Assembly: GCA_965371945.1 (NCBI GenBank)
Contig: CBDVAK010000130.1
Coordinates: 1-9,332, forward strand
Source: CBDVAK01 sp965371945
GTDB taxonomy: Bacteria > Pseudomonadota > Gammaproteobacteria > Competibacterales > JAHEDQ01
DNA: 9,332 nt
Direction of reading: 5' to 3'
A model generated the notes under the pieces. It saw only the letters and a program-made list of their open reading frames with translations, had not been told where the DNA came from and made no database searches. This document shows, one piece after another, positions 1-7,120 of this stretch. A program made the translations under genes and the position numbers. Position 1 is the stretch's first letter. Each line of letters begins with the position of its first letter.

Positions 1-7
1 GGATGTA

Positions 8-54
8 TTCACAGCGTGTCCCGGAAGGCGGTACGCACACCCACATCGCCCCGG
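8..54 (+). repeat. Partial copy of the kbl-tdh repeat, right-arm end
   Basis: Bases 8-54 match 1432-1478 in the same orientation without gaps at about 40 of 47 positions, including the core GTCCCGGAAGGC (18-29 against 1441-1452) and the trailing CACACCC and GCCCCGG. It begins at the window edge, so the rest of the element probably lies to the left. It sits just downstream of the tdh stop codon. No gene or clear terminator is seen in bases 1-89. Confidence 0.7.
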
Positions 55-89
55 ACTATTAAACTGGCAGACCCGCGGCGATCTCACAC

Positions 90-1115
90 TCAGGTCCAGT
101 CGAGGATCACCTTGCCCGAGCGCCCGCTGCGCATCACATCGAAGGCTTCTTCGTAATCATCCACCGGGAAGTGATGGGTAATCACCGGAGCAATATCGAG
201 CCCGCCCTGCAGCATGCTGGTCATCTTGAACCAGGTCTCGAACATCTCGCGGCCGTAAACACCCTTGATGACCAGCCCCTTGAAGATGACCTTCGACCAA
301 TCGATGGCCATTTCACCGGGCGGGATTCCCAGCATCGCAATCTTGCCACCGTGGTTCATCACCTCCAGCATGCCCTGGAACGCGCTGCTCACGCCCGACA
401 TCTCCAACCCGACGTCGAAGCCTTCGGACATACCCAGTTCCGTCATGATGTCACTCAGCGAGTGCCGGGACACGTTGACGGCATGGGAAGCGCCAAGCTT
501 GCGCGCCAGATCCAGACGATAATCGTTGACATCGGTGATCACCACGTGGCGGGCGCCGACATGCTGACAGATCGCCACCGCCATGATGCCGATCGGACCG
601 GCGCCGGTGATCAGCACATCCTCGCCGACCAGATCGAACGACAGCGCAGTGTGGGTGGCATTGCCGTAGGGATCGAAAATGGCCGCCAGATCATCGCTGA
701 TGCTGTCGGGAATCCGGAACACGTTTTCCTTGGGAATCACCAGATATTCAGCGAACGCACCGTCCCGGTTGACACCGACACCGACCACATTGCGACACAG
801 ATGACGACGTCCGGCACGGCAGTTACGGCAGTAGCCGCAAGTGATGTGCCCTTCCCCGGACACGCGCTCCCCGGCTTGATAGCCCTCCACATGATCACCG
901 AGTTCCTCGATCACACCCACGAACTCGTGGCCGGTAACCATCGGTACCGGAATCGTTTTCCGTGACCATTCGTCCCAGTTGAAAATGTGCACGTCGGTGC
1001 CGCAAACCGCGGTCTTGCGGATACGGATGAGAACTTCATTGTCGTTGTAAGCGGGTTTGGGCATGTCCCGCATCCAGATGCCTTCCTTGCGCGCAAACTT
1101 TCCCAACACTTTCAT
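90..1115 (-). CDS. tdh: L-threonine 3-dehydrogenase
   Basis: Zinc-dependent medium-chain dehydrogenase that oxidises L-threonine to 2-amino-3-ketobutyrate with NAD+, in the cytoplasm. It is the first step of threonine conversion to glycine. The 341-residue length equals that of E. coli Tdh. Visible residues: catalytic zinc Cys38 in AVCGTDVHIFNW and His63-Glu64 in TGHEFVG; structural zinc Cys93, Cys96, Cys99 and Cys107; the Rossmann glycine motif GAGPIG at 171-176, with an acidic residue near 195 that fits NAD preference. The start ATG (1113-1115) has an upstream AGAGGA-type ribosome site on the minus strand. The stop TGA is at 90-92. The partner kbl lies upstream on the same strand, but a 384-bp repeat-rich gap separates them, so co-transcription is less certain than for an adjacent pair. 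The gene is intact, and the identification is secure. Confidence 0.97.
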   Translation of the reverse strand: MKVLGKFARKEGIWMRDMPKPAYNDNEVLIRIRKTAVCGTDVHIFNWDEWSRKTIPVPMVTGHEFVGVIEELGDHVEGYQAGERVSGEGHITCGYCRNCRAGRRHLCRNVVGVGVNRDGAFAEYLVIPKENVFRIPDSISDDLAAIFDPYGNATHTALSFDLVGEDVLITGAGPIGIMAVAICQHVGARHVVITDVNDYRLDLARKLGASHAVNVSRHSLSDIMTELGMSEGFDVGLEMSGVSSAFQGMLEVMNHGGKIAMLGIPPGEMAIDWSKVIFKGLVIKGVYGREMFETWFKMTSMLQGGLDIAPVITHHFPVDDYEEAFDVMRSGRSGKVILDWT

Positions 1116-1264
1116 ACCGCTGTCCTCTGCGAAAATAATCTCTTATATGGACCCGGGACACTGGCCACCGTGAGGTGGGTGTGGGTGGTGCCTTCCGGGA
1201 CCGTCAGCGGCAGGGGCGAGGCGCATGCCGCCGAGCGGGTTGGCCAGGGATGGCAAACCCTGGC

Positions 1265-1299
1265 CTTGCAAGCGCAGCAGGATTGCGTAGCGCTGCAAG
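1265..1299. repeat. Stem-loop inside the repeat element
   Basis: The arms CTTGCAAGCGC (1265-1275) and GCGCTGCAAG (1290-1299) pair over 10 bp with one bulged base, around a 14-nt loop containing AGCAGGATTGCG. The same loop sequence recurs at 1403-1414 in the second copy of the unit. The conserved loop with a folding stem is what an RNA element or protein-binding repeat would show, but no function is known to me. Confidence 0.55.
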
Positions 1300-1331
1300 C
1301 CGCTGTCGAGCCTACAGGGGTGAACCGGGAC

Positions 1332-1352
1332 CGAAGGTCCAGTGGACCTTCG
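1332..1352. repeat. Perfect 10-bp palindrome inside the repeat element
   Basis: CGAAGGTCCA (1332-1341) and TGGACCTTCG (1343-1352) are exact reverse complements around a single G. It lies between the two 129-bp-spaced units. It could form a hairpin or serve as a binding site for a dimeric protein. No T-tract follows on either strand, so it does not look like a Rho-independent terminator. Confidence 0.6.
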
Positions 1353-1499
1353 CAGCCTGGCAAACGCGTGGACCATGGATGGTCCGGGCTGGTCCTGGAA
1401 GCGAAGCAGGATTGCGAAGCGCCGCAGGGATTCACGGCGTGTCCCGGAAGGCACTGCCCACACCCGCATTGCCCCGGCTTCGAGCAGCTATGCGCACAA

Positions 1500-2690
1500 T
1501 CAGATGATCCCTAGTTGCCGACCGACCTTCTCGAAGCCGCCGATTGCGAGATCCAGATGCTCAGGCTGGTGCGCCGCCGACATCTGGGTACGGATGCGGG
1601 CCTCGCCGTCCGGCACCACGGGATACGAGAACCCGATCACATAGATGCCCTCGGCCAGCATCCGGTCGGCCATTTCGGCGGCCAGCGCTGCATCACCGAT
1701 CATCACCGGAATGATGGGGTGGTCGGCACCCGCGAGGCGGAATCCGAGCGCTTCCATGCGCTGACGAAACTGACGGCTGTTATCGTGCAGACGCGCACGC
1801 AGCTCGCCGCCATCAGCCAACATCTCCAACACCTTGATGCTGGCGGAGACGATCGGTGGCGCCAGTGAATTCGAGAACAGATAGGGTCGTGAGCGCTGTC
1901 TCAACCAATCGATCACCGGCTGGGGACCGCTGGTATAGCCACCCGATGCCCCTCCCAGCGCCTTGCCCAGGGTACCGGTCAGGATCAGATCCGCGCGGGG
2001 GCCGATGCCGTGATAATCGTGGGTCCCCGCACCGTGGGGGCCGATCACGCCGACGGCGTGGGAATCGTCCACCATGACCATCGCGTCGTAGCGGTCGGCC
2101 AGCTCAAAGATTTGATCCAGACTGGCGATGATGCCGTCCATCGAGAACACACCGTCGGTGGCGATCAACCGGTAGCGGCAATCGCCCGCGCTGCGCAACT
2201 GGCGTTCCAGATCCGCCATGTCGTTGTTGGCATAGCGCAGCCGCCGGGCCTTGCACAGACGAATGCCGTCGATCACGCTGGCATGGTTGAGGGCATCGCT
2301 GATGATCGCGTCTTGTGGACCGAGCAGGGTTTCGAACAAGCCGCCGTTGGCATCGAAACAGGACGAATACAGTATGGTGTCCTCGGTACCGAGAAAACGG
2401 CTGATTTCGCTTTCCAGTGTCTTGTGACTGTCTTGGGTGCCGCAGATAAAGCGCACCGACGCCATCCCGAAGCCGTGGGTCTCCAAGCCGTCACGGGCCG
2501 CCGCCAGCAAAGCCGGATGGTCGGCCAATCCCAGATAGTTGTTGGCGCAAAAATTGACAACCCGCGCACCGGTATCGGTCTCGATGACGGCCTGCTGGGG
2601 CGAGGTCATGATTCTTTCGGCTTTGAACAGACCGCGCTCGCGCAGGTTCTGCAGTTCAGACTGCAACCAGCCCCCGAATTCATCCTTCAT
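1500..2690 (-). CDS. kbl: Glycine C-acetyltransferase (2-amino-3-ketobutyrate CoA ligase)
   Basis: PLP-dependent enzyme of the alpha-oxoamine synthase family. It cleaves 2-amino-3-ketobutyrate with CoA into glycine and acetyl-CoA, the step after Tdh. The 396 residues match the usual size (about 398 in E. coli). Visible motifs: NFCANNYLGLADHP near the N-terminus (47-59); GFGMASVRFICGTQ (73-86); His136 in SDALNHASVIDG, expected to stack on the PLP ring; VDDSHAVG (207-214) with Asp208 and His211; and Schiff-base Lys243 in LTGTLGKALGGASGG. The start ATG at 2688-2690 is preceded on the minus strand by GAGGGTG about six bases upstream. Family relatives (AONS/BioF, ALAS, serine palmitoyltransferase) are less likely because the sequence follows Kbl closely and tdh is next to it. 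The upstream 230 bp before the FGE-like gene could hold its promoter. Confidence 0.97.
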   Translation of the reverse strand: MKDEFGGWLQSELQNLRERGLFKAERIMTSPQQAVIETDTGARVVNFCANNYLGLADHPALLAAARDGLETHGFGMASVRFICGTQDSHKTLESEISRFLGTEDTILYSSCFDANGGLFETLLGPQDAIISDALNHASVIDGIRLCKARRLRYANNDMADLERQLRSAGDCRYRLIATDGVFSMDGIIASLDQIFELADRYDAMVMVDDSHAVGVIGPHGAGTHDYHGIGPRADLILTGTLGKALGGASGGYTSGPQPVIDWLRQRSRPYLFSNSLAPPIVSASIKVLEMLADGGELRARLHDNSRQFRQRMEALGFRLAGADHPIIPVMIGDAALAAEMADRMLAEGIYVIGFSYPVVPDGEARIRTQMSAAHQPEHLDLAIGGFEKVGRQLGII

Positions 2691-2920
2691 CGCATCACCC
2701 TCGCGTCCCGTCCTGCCGGGAACCTGACGGCAATGATGCGCCCCGCCGAGGCTGTGAGCAACGGCAGGGACGGTGTGACGCGCCTACTGAGTAGTGGGGG
2801 ATGCCGGTGTGATGACTGCGCTGTTGTCGATCCCGCTCATGTCGGGCACTGCGGCAATGTGGGGGTGGGACTGACCTAAATTACACTAGCGACGACTCCC
2901 TGCTGGATCGACGTGAACAA
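2691..2920. other. Intergenic region upstream of kbl, no gene
   Basis: This 230-bp gap separates the FGE-like gene stop from the kbl start, both on the minus strand. I see no credible coding frame, no strong hairpin with a T-tract and no recognisable riboswitch. The only symmetric site is CTACTGAGTAG at 2784-2794. A TGTAATTT stretch on the minus strand near 2880 is the only AT-rich patch that could host a -10 element. A kbl promoter probably lies here by position, but none can be assigned. Confidence 0.5.
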
Positions 2921-5293
2921 TCACCTTGCACACCGAAAACCCACCATGGACAACGCATAGTACGGTGGATTGGCGTGGCGCAGGGTTGTGCGCAAGCCCC
3001 AGGGGTTGTTGCCCCAGCCACCGCCGCGGATCACCCTGGCGTGTGTAGCTGCGCGATTGACCGGATCCCGCGCGGGTGAGCGCGCATAAAACGCGGGATC
3101 GAAGCTGTCCTCGACCCACTCCCACACGTTTCCGGTCATGTCCTCCACGCCAAACGGTGACGCGCCGGTAGGAAAACTACCGACCGGTGCGGTGTATCGG
3201 TAGCCATCGTGTTCATCGGCGGCACAGCAAACTTCGCTTCCGGACGATGCCCTAACCGTGCCGCCCTGGTCTGGCGGCTGATCGCCCCAGGCGTAGATGC
3301 GCCCATCGGCACCCCGCGCGGCACGCTCCCACTCGGCCTCCGTCGGCAGACGTTTCCCCCGCCATTCGCAATACGCAGTAGCGTCGTTCCAACTGACCTG
3401 TACGACCGGGTGTTGATCCAGTTCCTGTATCGAGGTGGCCGGGCCACGGGGGTGGCGCCAGTCGGCATGCTCCACTTCATACCAGCGACCGTCCCAATGC
3501 CAGCCCCGACCTGACATCTCGGCATCCGTGCGGTGGCCGGTGGCCACAACGAAGGACTCGAAATCCCGATTCGTCACTTCGTTGTGGTCGATGAAAAACT
3601 CTGAGATACGGACATCGTGCACGGGCCGTTCGGCGTTCTCGCCGTGATCCGAGCCCATGGCCAATTCGCCGGCGGGAACTCGAACCATTTCGCCGGCGCG
3701 CTGCCGCCACCACGCCCGCCAGGCATCGAAGTCATACCCGAAACGATTGCCGGTCAGGTCGGTGAGTGCGCCGACAACATCACCTTTCAACCATAGTGGA
3801 TCATCAGCGCCAAGACGGCCGATCAGCGTCCCGATGGTGGCGGCATCCGCCTGTCCGATGTCGCCCACGGTCGCGATCGCAGCCGGTAACGGTTCAAAGT
3901 ATTTTTCCGCCCGGTTGGCAAGCCGCGTCCAGGATTCATTCAGCAACTTGGGCGGGACCCGGCCGTTGCCGTTCAAACCCAACGCCCACAGCAGATACCA
4001 GCGATTCAGACTGCCGACGTCGACCTCATGGGCAAAGGTCTCAATCGTTCGTTCGGGAAATGTCGCCAGCAGTAGCCTGGACAAGGCATTGCCTGCACCG
4101 GGATCGCGACTCAGCCCCAGCAACGGCAGTGTTCGATCCAGGCTCGCACGGTAGTCACTGAATTCAGCGACCGGCGTTTGCAGCGCCATCTTCAGGTCAG
4201 CAACCAGCGCAGTCAGGTTCAGCCCGCTCTCGATCTGCACAGGTAGCGGCGCAGCTGCAGCGCCAGAGGGGAGACCCACCCGGGTGTCTGCCCCCCATAA
4301 CGCACCACGACCGCCGGGGCCTATGGTGCCGACATAGAGCCGGTCATCGATCACCGCCACATCGACGGGTTCGGCATCTTCGAATGGCTGCGCCACCCGC
4401 CAGGTGGTGCCGTCCCCGCTGGCCAGTAGTTCCCCGGACCCGCCGTTTGCGGTGATGGCCCAAAGTCCACGCGCGCTGGCGGCGAAACCACGCACGTCCC
4501 TGCCATCGAGGCCCACAACCCTCGCTGCCATCCTGCCGTTGGTTCGCCACACCGATCGCTCGCTGTCATCTATGTTGATCGCGTACAACCAACCGTCGAA
4601 TACCGCCAGCTCGGTGACCGCAGCACCATCCGGCCAGCCAACCACAGGGCGCATCGAACCCTGGTCCCAACGCAGCAGCTTGGGTCCGCCACGGTTGTAG
4701 TCGGTCAGACCCACGTGGATGCGAGCGTTGAATGCCACCAGGCTGGTGATACGCGAGACCCTGCCTTCCGGGGTGTCGTGATCGTACAGAACTTCCCAGG
4801 TCAGTCCGCCGTCGGTGGATCGTTGCAACCCGCCACGCCACGCCGATGTCGCGGCAAACAACTGGTCGCCCAGCTGCGTCATGCCATGAACGTGAAATGT
4901 CTGCGCTTCGGCCAACAGGTTCTTGGCCCAGTCACTGCCATTGGTGACCGAGTATTCGCCGGTGCCGGTGGAAAAGCGCGGGTCTTCGTAAGGCCAGTAC
5001 AACAGCCCCTCATACACCACCGGCTCGCCGGCATCCTGACTGAACAGGTGTTTCTCGTAACGGGTGCCACCGCCGCGCGGGTCGTAGCTGTAGAGATCGG
5101 CCGAGTTGTGATTGACAAACTTGACGCTGTTGGCGAACCACACGCGCCCCTGGTAACCAACCATTTGGGAGACCGCTGACCAGGGGCCGGGTTGCGAAAC
5201 GACGACCAGCGGGGCGAATTCCACCGCCGCACCCTGCCCTGGCAACAACAACGGCAACAGCCACGCGAACCATCGCGCCGTTCGCTTGCGCAT
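2921..5293 (-). CDS. Secreted Asp-box propeller-like / FGE-sulfatase-like domain fusion protein
   Basis: A 790-residue exported protein of unknown specific function. Residues 1-22 form a signal peptide: MRKR, then a hydrophobic WFAWLLPLLLPG, then an Ala-rich cleavage region. Residues about 25-340 are beta-rich with repeated short strands and two Asp-box-like motifs, STDGGLTW (159-166) and SGDGTTW (292-298), which suggests a propeller of the sialidase or BNR kind. Residues about 355-530 look helical and end in FGYDFDAWRAWW, a motif I associate with HEAT-type proteins. Residues 535-790 are a formylglycine-generating-enzyme/sulfatase-modifying (SUMF1, DUF323) domain: EVTNRDF, VVQVSWNDATAYCEWRGKRL, PTEAEWERAARG, EDMTGNVWEW, RGGGWG and GFRCAR. 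The active-site cysteine pair that follows RGGS in true FGEs is absent, since RGGGWGNNPWGLR has none. It is therefore unlikely to make formylglycine, and the fold may bind a ligand or do other chemistry in the periplasm or outside. The start is chosen for the signal peptide. Confidence 0.85.
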   Translation of the reverse strand: MRKRTARWFAWLLPLLLPGQGAAVEFAPLVVVSQPGPWSAVSQMVGYQGRVWFANSVKFVNHNSADLYSYDPRGGGTRYEKHLFSQDAGEPVVYEGLLYWPYEDPRFSTGTGEYSVTNGSDWAKNLLAEAQTFHVHGMTQLGDQLFAATSAWRGGLQRSTDGGLTWEVLYDHDTPEGRVSRITSLVAFNARIHVGLTDYNRGGPKLLRWDQGSMRPVVGWPDGAAVTELAVFDGWLYAINIDDSERSVWRTNGRMAARVVGLDGRDVRGFAASARGLWAITANGGSGELLASGDGTTWRVAQPFEDAEPVDVAVIDDRLYVGTIGPGGRGALWGADTRVGLPSGAAAAPLPVQIESGLNLTALVADLKMALQTPVAEFSDYRASLDRTLPLLGLSRDPGAGNALSRLLLATFPERTIETFAHEVDVGSLNRWYLLWALGLNGNGRVPPKLLNESWTRLANRAEKYFEPLPAAIATVGDIGQADAATIGTLIGRLGADDPLWLKGDVVGALTDLTGNRFGYDFDAWRAWWRQRAGEMVRVPAGELAMGSDHGENAERPVHDVRISEFFIDHNEVTNRDFESFVVATGHRTDAEMSGRGWHWDGRWYEVEHADWRHPRGPATSIQELDQHPVVQVSWNDATAYCEWRGKRLPTEAEWERAARGADGRIYAWGDQPPDQGGTVRASSGSEVCCAADEHDGYRYTAPVGSFPTGASPFGVEDMTGNVWEWVEDSFDPAFYARSPARDPVNRAATHARVIRGGGWGNNPWGLRTTLRHANPPYYALSMVGFRCAR

Positions 5294-5440
5294 CGTTTCA
5301 CCACTCAGGTGACTGGCGGATATCGCCTCAGCTTCGGCCCAGGTCTAGCGTGCTGTTCAAGCATTCGACCAGGTTCGAACTGACCAGGCTATCCGCGTCA
5401 AGGTGCGTGTGATGGAAGCCGAAAGCTGATCTGCCGCGAG

Positions 5441-5446
5441 TATACT
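5441..5446 (+). promoter_or_regulatory. Candidate -10 element for the methyltransferase operon
   Basis: TATACT matches the sigma-70 -10 consensus at five of six positions and lies 38 bases before the start codon, which would leave a short leader. The expected -35 position (about 5418-5423) reads GCCGAA, which is poor. If this is a real promoter, it probably needs an activator. Confidence 0.3.
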
Positions 5447-5470
5447 ACCAGCCACTCTGTAGCAAGCGCT

Positions 5471-5476
5471 GGAGGA
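5471..5476 (+). promoter_or_regulatory. Strong ribosome binding site
   Basis: GGAGGA lies seven bases before the ATG at 5484. It fixes that start and supports the arginine-rich N-terminus as part of the protein. Confidence 0.8.
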
Positions 5477-5483
5477 ATCAACC

Positions 5484-7043
5484 ATGACTGGAACCAAGTC
5501 TCGGCCACGCCGCGGTCGTGGCGGTTCGGCGCGTCAGGCCCGGCGCGCTCGAAGAGGCACAGGCTCGGGTGACGGGGCCGCGGCACCCGCTTTTCTCAAC
5601 CGCCGCATTCCAACGTACGAGTTGCTTGGCGAGGAGGGCCTCATCCGCCTCGAGGAACACGTGGACGTACTACTGGCGGAGATTGGTATCGAGTTTCGGG
5701 ATGATCCAGAGGCGCTGCGGTTGTGGCAAGAGGCCGGTGCGAACGTCGATGGCGTTCGGGTTCGATTCGAGCCTGGCATGTTGCGCGAACTGATCGCCAC
5801 CGCGCCTGCTGAGTTTATGCAACATGCACGCGACCCGGCACGCTCGGTGCAGATCGGTGGCAGTGGCGTGGTGTTCTCTCCCGCCTATGGCTCACCGTTC
5901 GTTCGCGACCTCGAAAAGGGCAGGCGCTACGCGAGCCTGGAGGATTTCCGCAATTTCGTGAAACTCGCGTACCAGTCACCCTGGCTGCATCATTCCGGTG
6001 GCACCATCTGCGAGCCAGTTGACATCCCGGTCAACAAGCGCCACCTCGATATGGTCTATACCCACATCAAGTACTCCAGCAAACCGTTTATGGGTTCGGT
6101 GACCGCTCCCGAACGGGCGGCGGATTCCATCGACATGGCGCGGATCGCATTTGGCGACCAACGTGTCGAAAGCGAGTGCGTAATCCTCGGCAACATCAAC
6201 GTCAATTCGCCGCTGGTCTATGACGGCACCATGACCAGCGTGCTGCGAACCTACGCAGCCGCCAACCAATGCACCGTGGTGGTGCCCTTTATCCTCGGCG
6301 GAGCCATGGGCCCGGTGACGGTCGCGGGCGCTGTGGTGCAGTCGGTGGCCGAGGCCATGGCCGGTCTGGCCCTGATTCAACTGGTGAGACCCGGAGCCCC
6401 GGCAATCATGGGCAATTTCCTGAGTTCCATGTCGCTGTTGAGCGGAGCCCCGACCTTTGGCATGCCGGAGCCGGCCATCGCCTATTTCGCGGTGGGCCAA
6501 CTGGTGCGACGCCTGGGCGTCCCGCTGCGCTGTGGTGGTGCGATCACCTCCTCCAAGCTGCCCGATGCGCAAGCGGCCCAGGAAAGCGCGGACTCGTTGA
6601 TGCCGACCCTGCTGGCGGGAGCGAATTTCATCATGCACAGTGCCGGCTGGCTGGAAGGCGGGCTGGTGATGGACTACGAGAAGTTCATGCTTGACGTGGA
6701 CCACCTGGGGATGATGCATGTGTTTGCTGGTGGACTGACGCTGGACGACAACGCCATGGCCATGGACTCTTTCCGGGAAGTGGGGCCGGGGAACCATTTC
6801 CTGGGTTGCAGCCACACCATGGCCAACTACGAAACTGCCTACTATCGGCCCGCGCTCACCGACAGTGACTCTTTCGAGCAATGGCTGGAGCGCGGCGGAC
6901 AGAGCGCTGCCGAAAGGGCTCACCAGGCCTGGAAGCAGCGACTCGCCGAGTACCAGCAACCACCGCTGGACGTCGCCGTGGATGAGGCACTGCAGGATTT
7001 CATGAACCAGCGCAAAGACGGCACCGCCGACGCCTGGTACTGA
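5484..7043 (+). CDS. MttB-family (trimethylamine methyltransferase superfamily) corrinoid-dependent methyltransferase, non-pyrrolysine
   Basis: Cytoplasmic 519-residue methyltransferase expected to move a methyl group from a methylated amine or betaine to a corrinoid protein. After an arginine-rich, low-complexity leader (1-25), the catalytic domain runs from about 38 to 510 and shows motifs I associate with proteobacterial MttB proteins: SPWLHHSGG (165-173), NINVNSPLVYD (238-248), GAPTFGMPEPA (321-331), SKLPDAQA (357-364), HSAGWLEGG (385-393) and EVGPGNHFLGCSHT (432-445). The frame is open throughout, so there is no in-frame amber codon and no pyrrolysine. By analogy with the characterised non-Pyl relatives MtgB (glycine betaine), MtpB (proline betaine) and MtcB (carnitine), a quaternary amine is more likely than trimethylamine. 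The substrate cannot be fixed from sequence. It is followed 77 bp later by a DgcA-like demethylase on the same strand. No corrinoid protein or reactivase gene is in view. Confidence 0.9.
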   Translation: MTGTKSRPRRGRGGSARQARRARRGTGSGDGAAAPAFLNRRIPTYELLGEEGLIRLEEHVDVLLAEIGIEFRDDPEALRLWQEAGANVDGVRVRFEPGMLRELIATAPAEFMQHARDPARSVQIGGSGVVFSPAYGSPFVRDLEKGRRYASLEDFRNFVKLAYQSPWLHHSGGTICEPVDIPVNKRHLDMVYTHIKYSSKPFMGSVTAPERAADSIDMARIAFGDQRVESECVILGNINVNSPLVYDGTMTSVLRTYAAANQCTVVVPFILGGAMGPVTVAGAVVQSVAEAMAGLALIQLVRPGAPAIMGNFLSSMSLLSGAPTFGMPEPAIAYFAVGQLVRRLGVPLRCGGAITSSKLPDAQAAQESADSLMPTLLAGANFIMHSAGWLEGGLVMDYEKFMLDVDHLGMMHVFAGGLTLDDNAMAMDSFREVGPGNHFLGCSHTMANYETAYYRPALTDSDSFEQWLERGGQSAAERAHQAWKQRLAEYQQPPLDVAVDEALQDFMNQRKDGTADAWY

Positions 7044-7120
7044 GGGCTGGAATACGCTCAGGAATCCCGTGCGATCGGGTACGTTCCCCTGCACCGTTCG
7101 CCTGAACACTGGAACCGGCA

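Larger units (their letters stand above)
1175..1467. repeat. Hairpin-rich repeat element with 27-nt inverted arms
   Basis: The left arm 1175-1201 and right arm 1441-1467 are reverse complements with 24 of 27 matches (core GTCCCGGAAGGC). Between them is a row of local inverted repeats: 1242-1249/1258-1265 (8-bp stem), 1265-1275/1290-1299 (10 pairs plus one bulge), 1332-1341/1343-1352 (10 bp, one-base centre) and 1370-1375/1380-1385 (6 bp). Two copies of a unit lie 129 bp apart: 1271-1299 matches 1400-1428 at 25 of 29 positions, and similarity extends weakly left to 1241. No coding capacity is seen. It resembles a non-autonomous interspersed repeat or a highly structured RNA-encoding repeat. 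I do not recognise the family. Confidence 0.75.
1116..1499. other. kbl-tdh intergenic region, repeat-rich, no gene
   Basis: This 384-bp gap lies between two genes of one pathway on the same strand. Open frames cross it on both strands, but they are low-complexity, overlap the neighbouring genes or reflect the repeat, so I call no protein. Most of it (1175-1467) is the structured repeat element described separately. Next to tdh (about 1130-1150) is a short AT-rich stretch, in contrast with the GC-rich surroundings. On the minus strand it reads CATATAAGAGATTATTTTC and could hold a -10 element for tdh, but I see no convincing -35 at the right distance. Confidence 0.7.
5294..5483. promoter_or_regulatory. 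Divergent intergenic region with possible operator
   Basis: These 190 bp separate the divergent FGE-like gene and the methyltransferase gene, so they should carry promoters for both. The heptamer GACCAGG occurs at 5367-5373 and again at 5382-5388, 15 bp apart. Between them is the perfect palindrome GTTCGAAC (5373-5380). That layout resembles a regulator site. No convincing -35 element is seen on either strand. Confidence 0.35.

Noticed and set aside
171..965. Plus-strand open frame of 264 codons opposite tdh
   Set aside because: It lies fully antisense to a clear tdh with all zinc ligands. Its composition (His-, Asp- and Gln-rich) is that of a reverse-strand shadow in GC-rich DNA.
1112..1435. 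Minus-strand open frame of 107 codons with an internal duplication
   Set aside because: The duplicated peptide merely reflects the 129-bp-spaced DNA repeat. It overlaps the tdh start, and the hairpin structure explains the sequence better than coding.
2010..2879. Plus-strand open frame of 289 codons opposite kbl
   Set aside because: It is antisense to kbl and runs into the intergenic gap, with no recognisable domain and the same shadow composition.
2691..2920. Glycine riboswitch upstream of kbl
   Set aside because: I looked because of the glycine pathway, but found no tandem aptamer-like conserved core in the 230-bp gap.
3136..3548. Formylglycine-generating activity for sulfatase maturation
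   Set aside because: The cysteine pair needed by aerobic FGEs is absent after the RGG motif, and no sulfatase gene is nearby.
5484..7043. Pyrrolysine in the MttB-family gene
   Set aside because: The frame is open over the full 519 codons with no internal TAG, so it is not the Pyl-type TMA methyltransferase.
7044..7120. Separate promoter or terminator between the two right-hand genes
   Set aside because: Only a 4-bp CCCG/CGGG hairpin without a T-tract is present and there is no promoter-like pair, so a shared transcript is the simpler reading.
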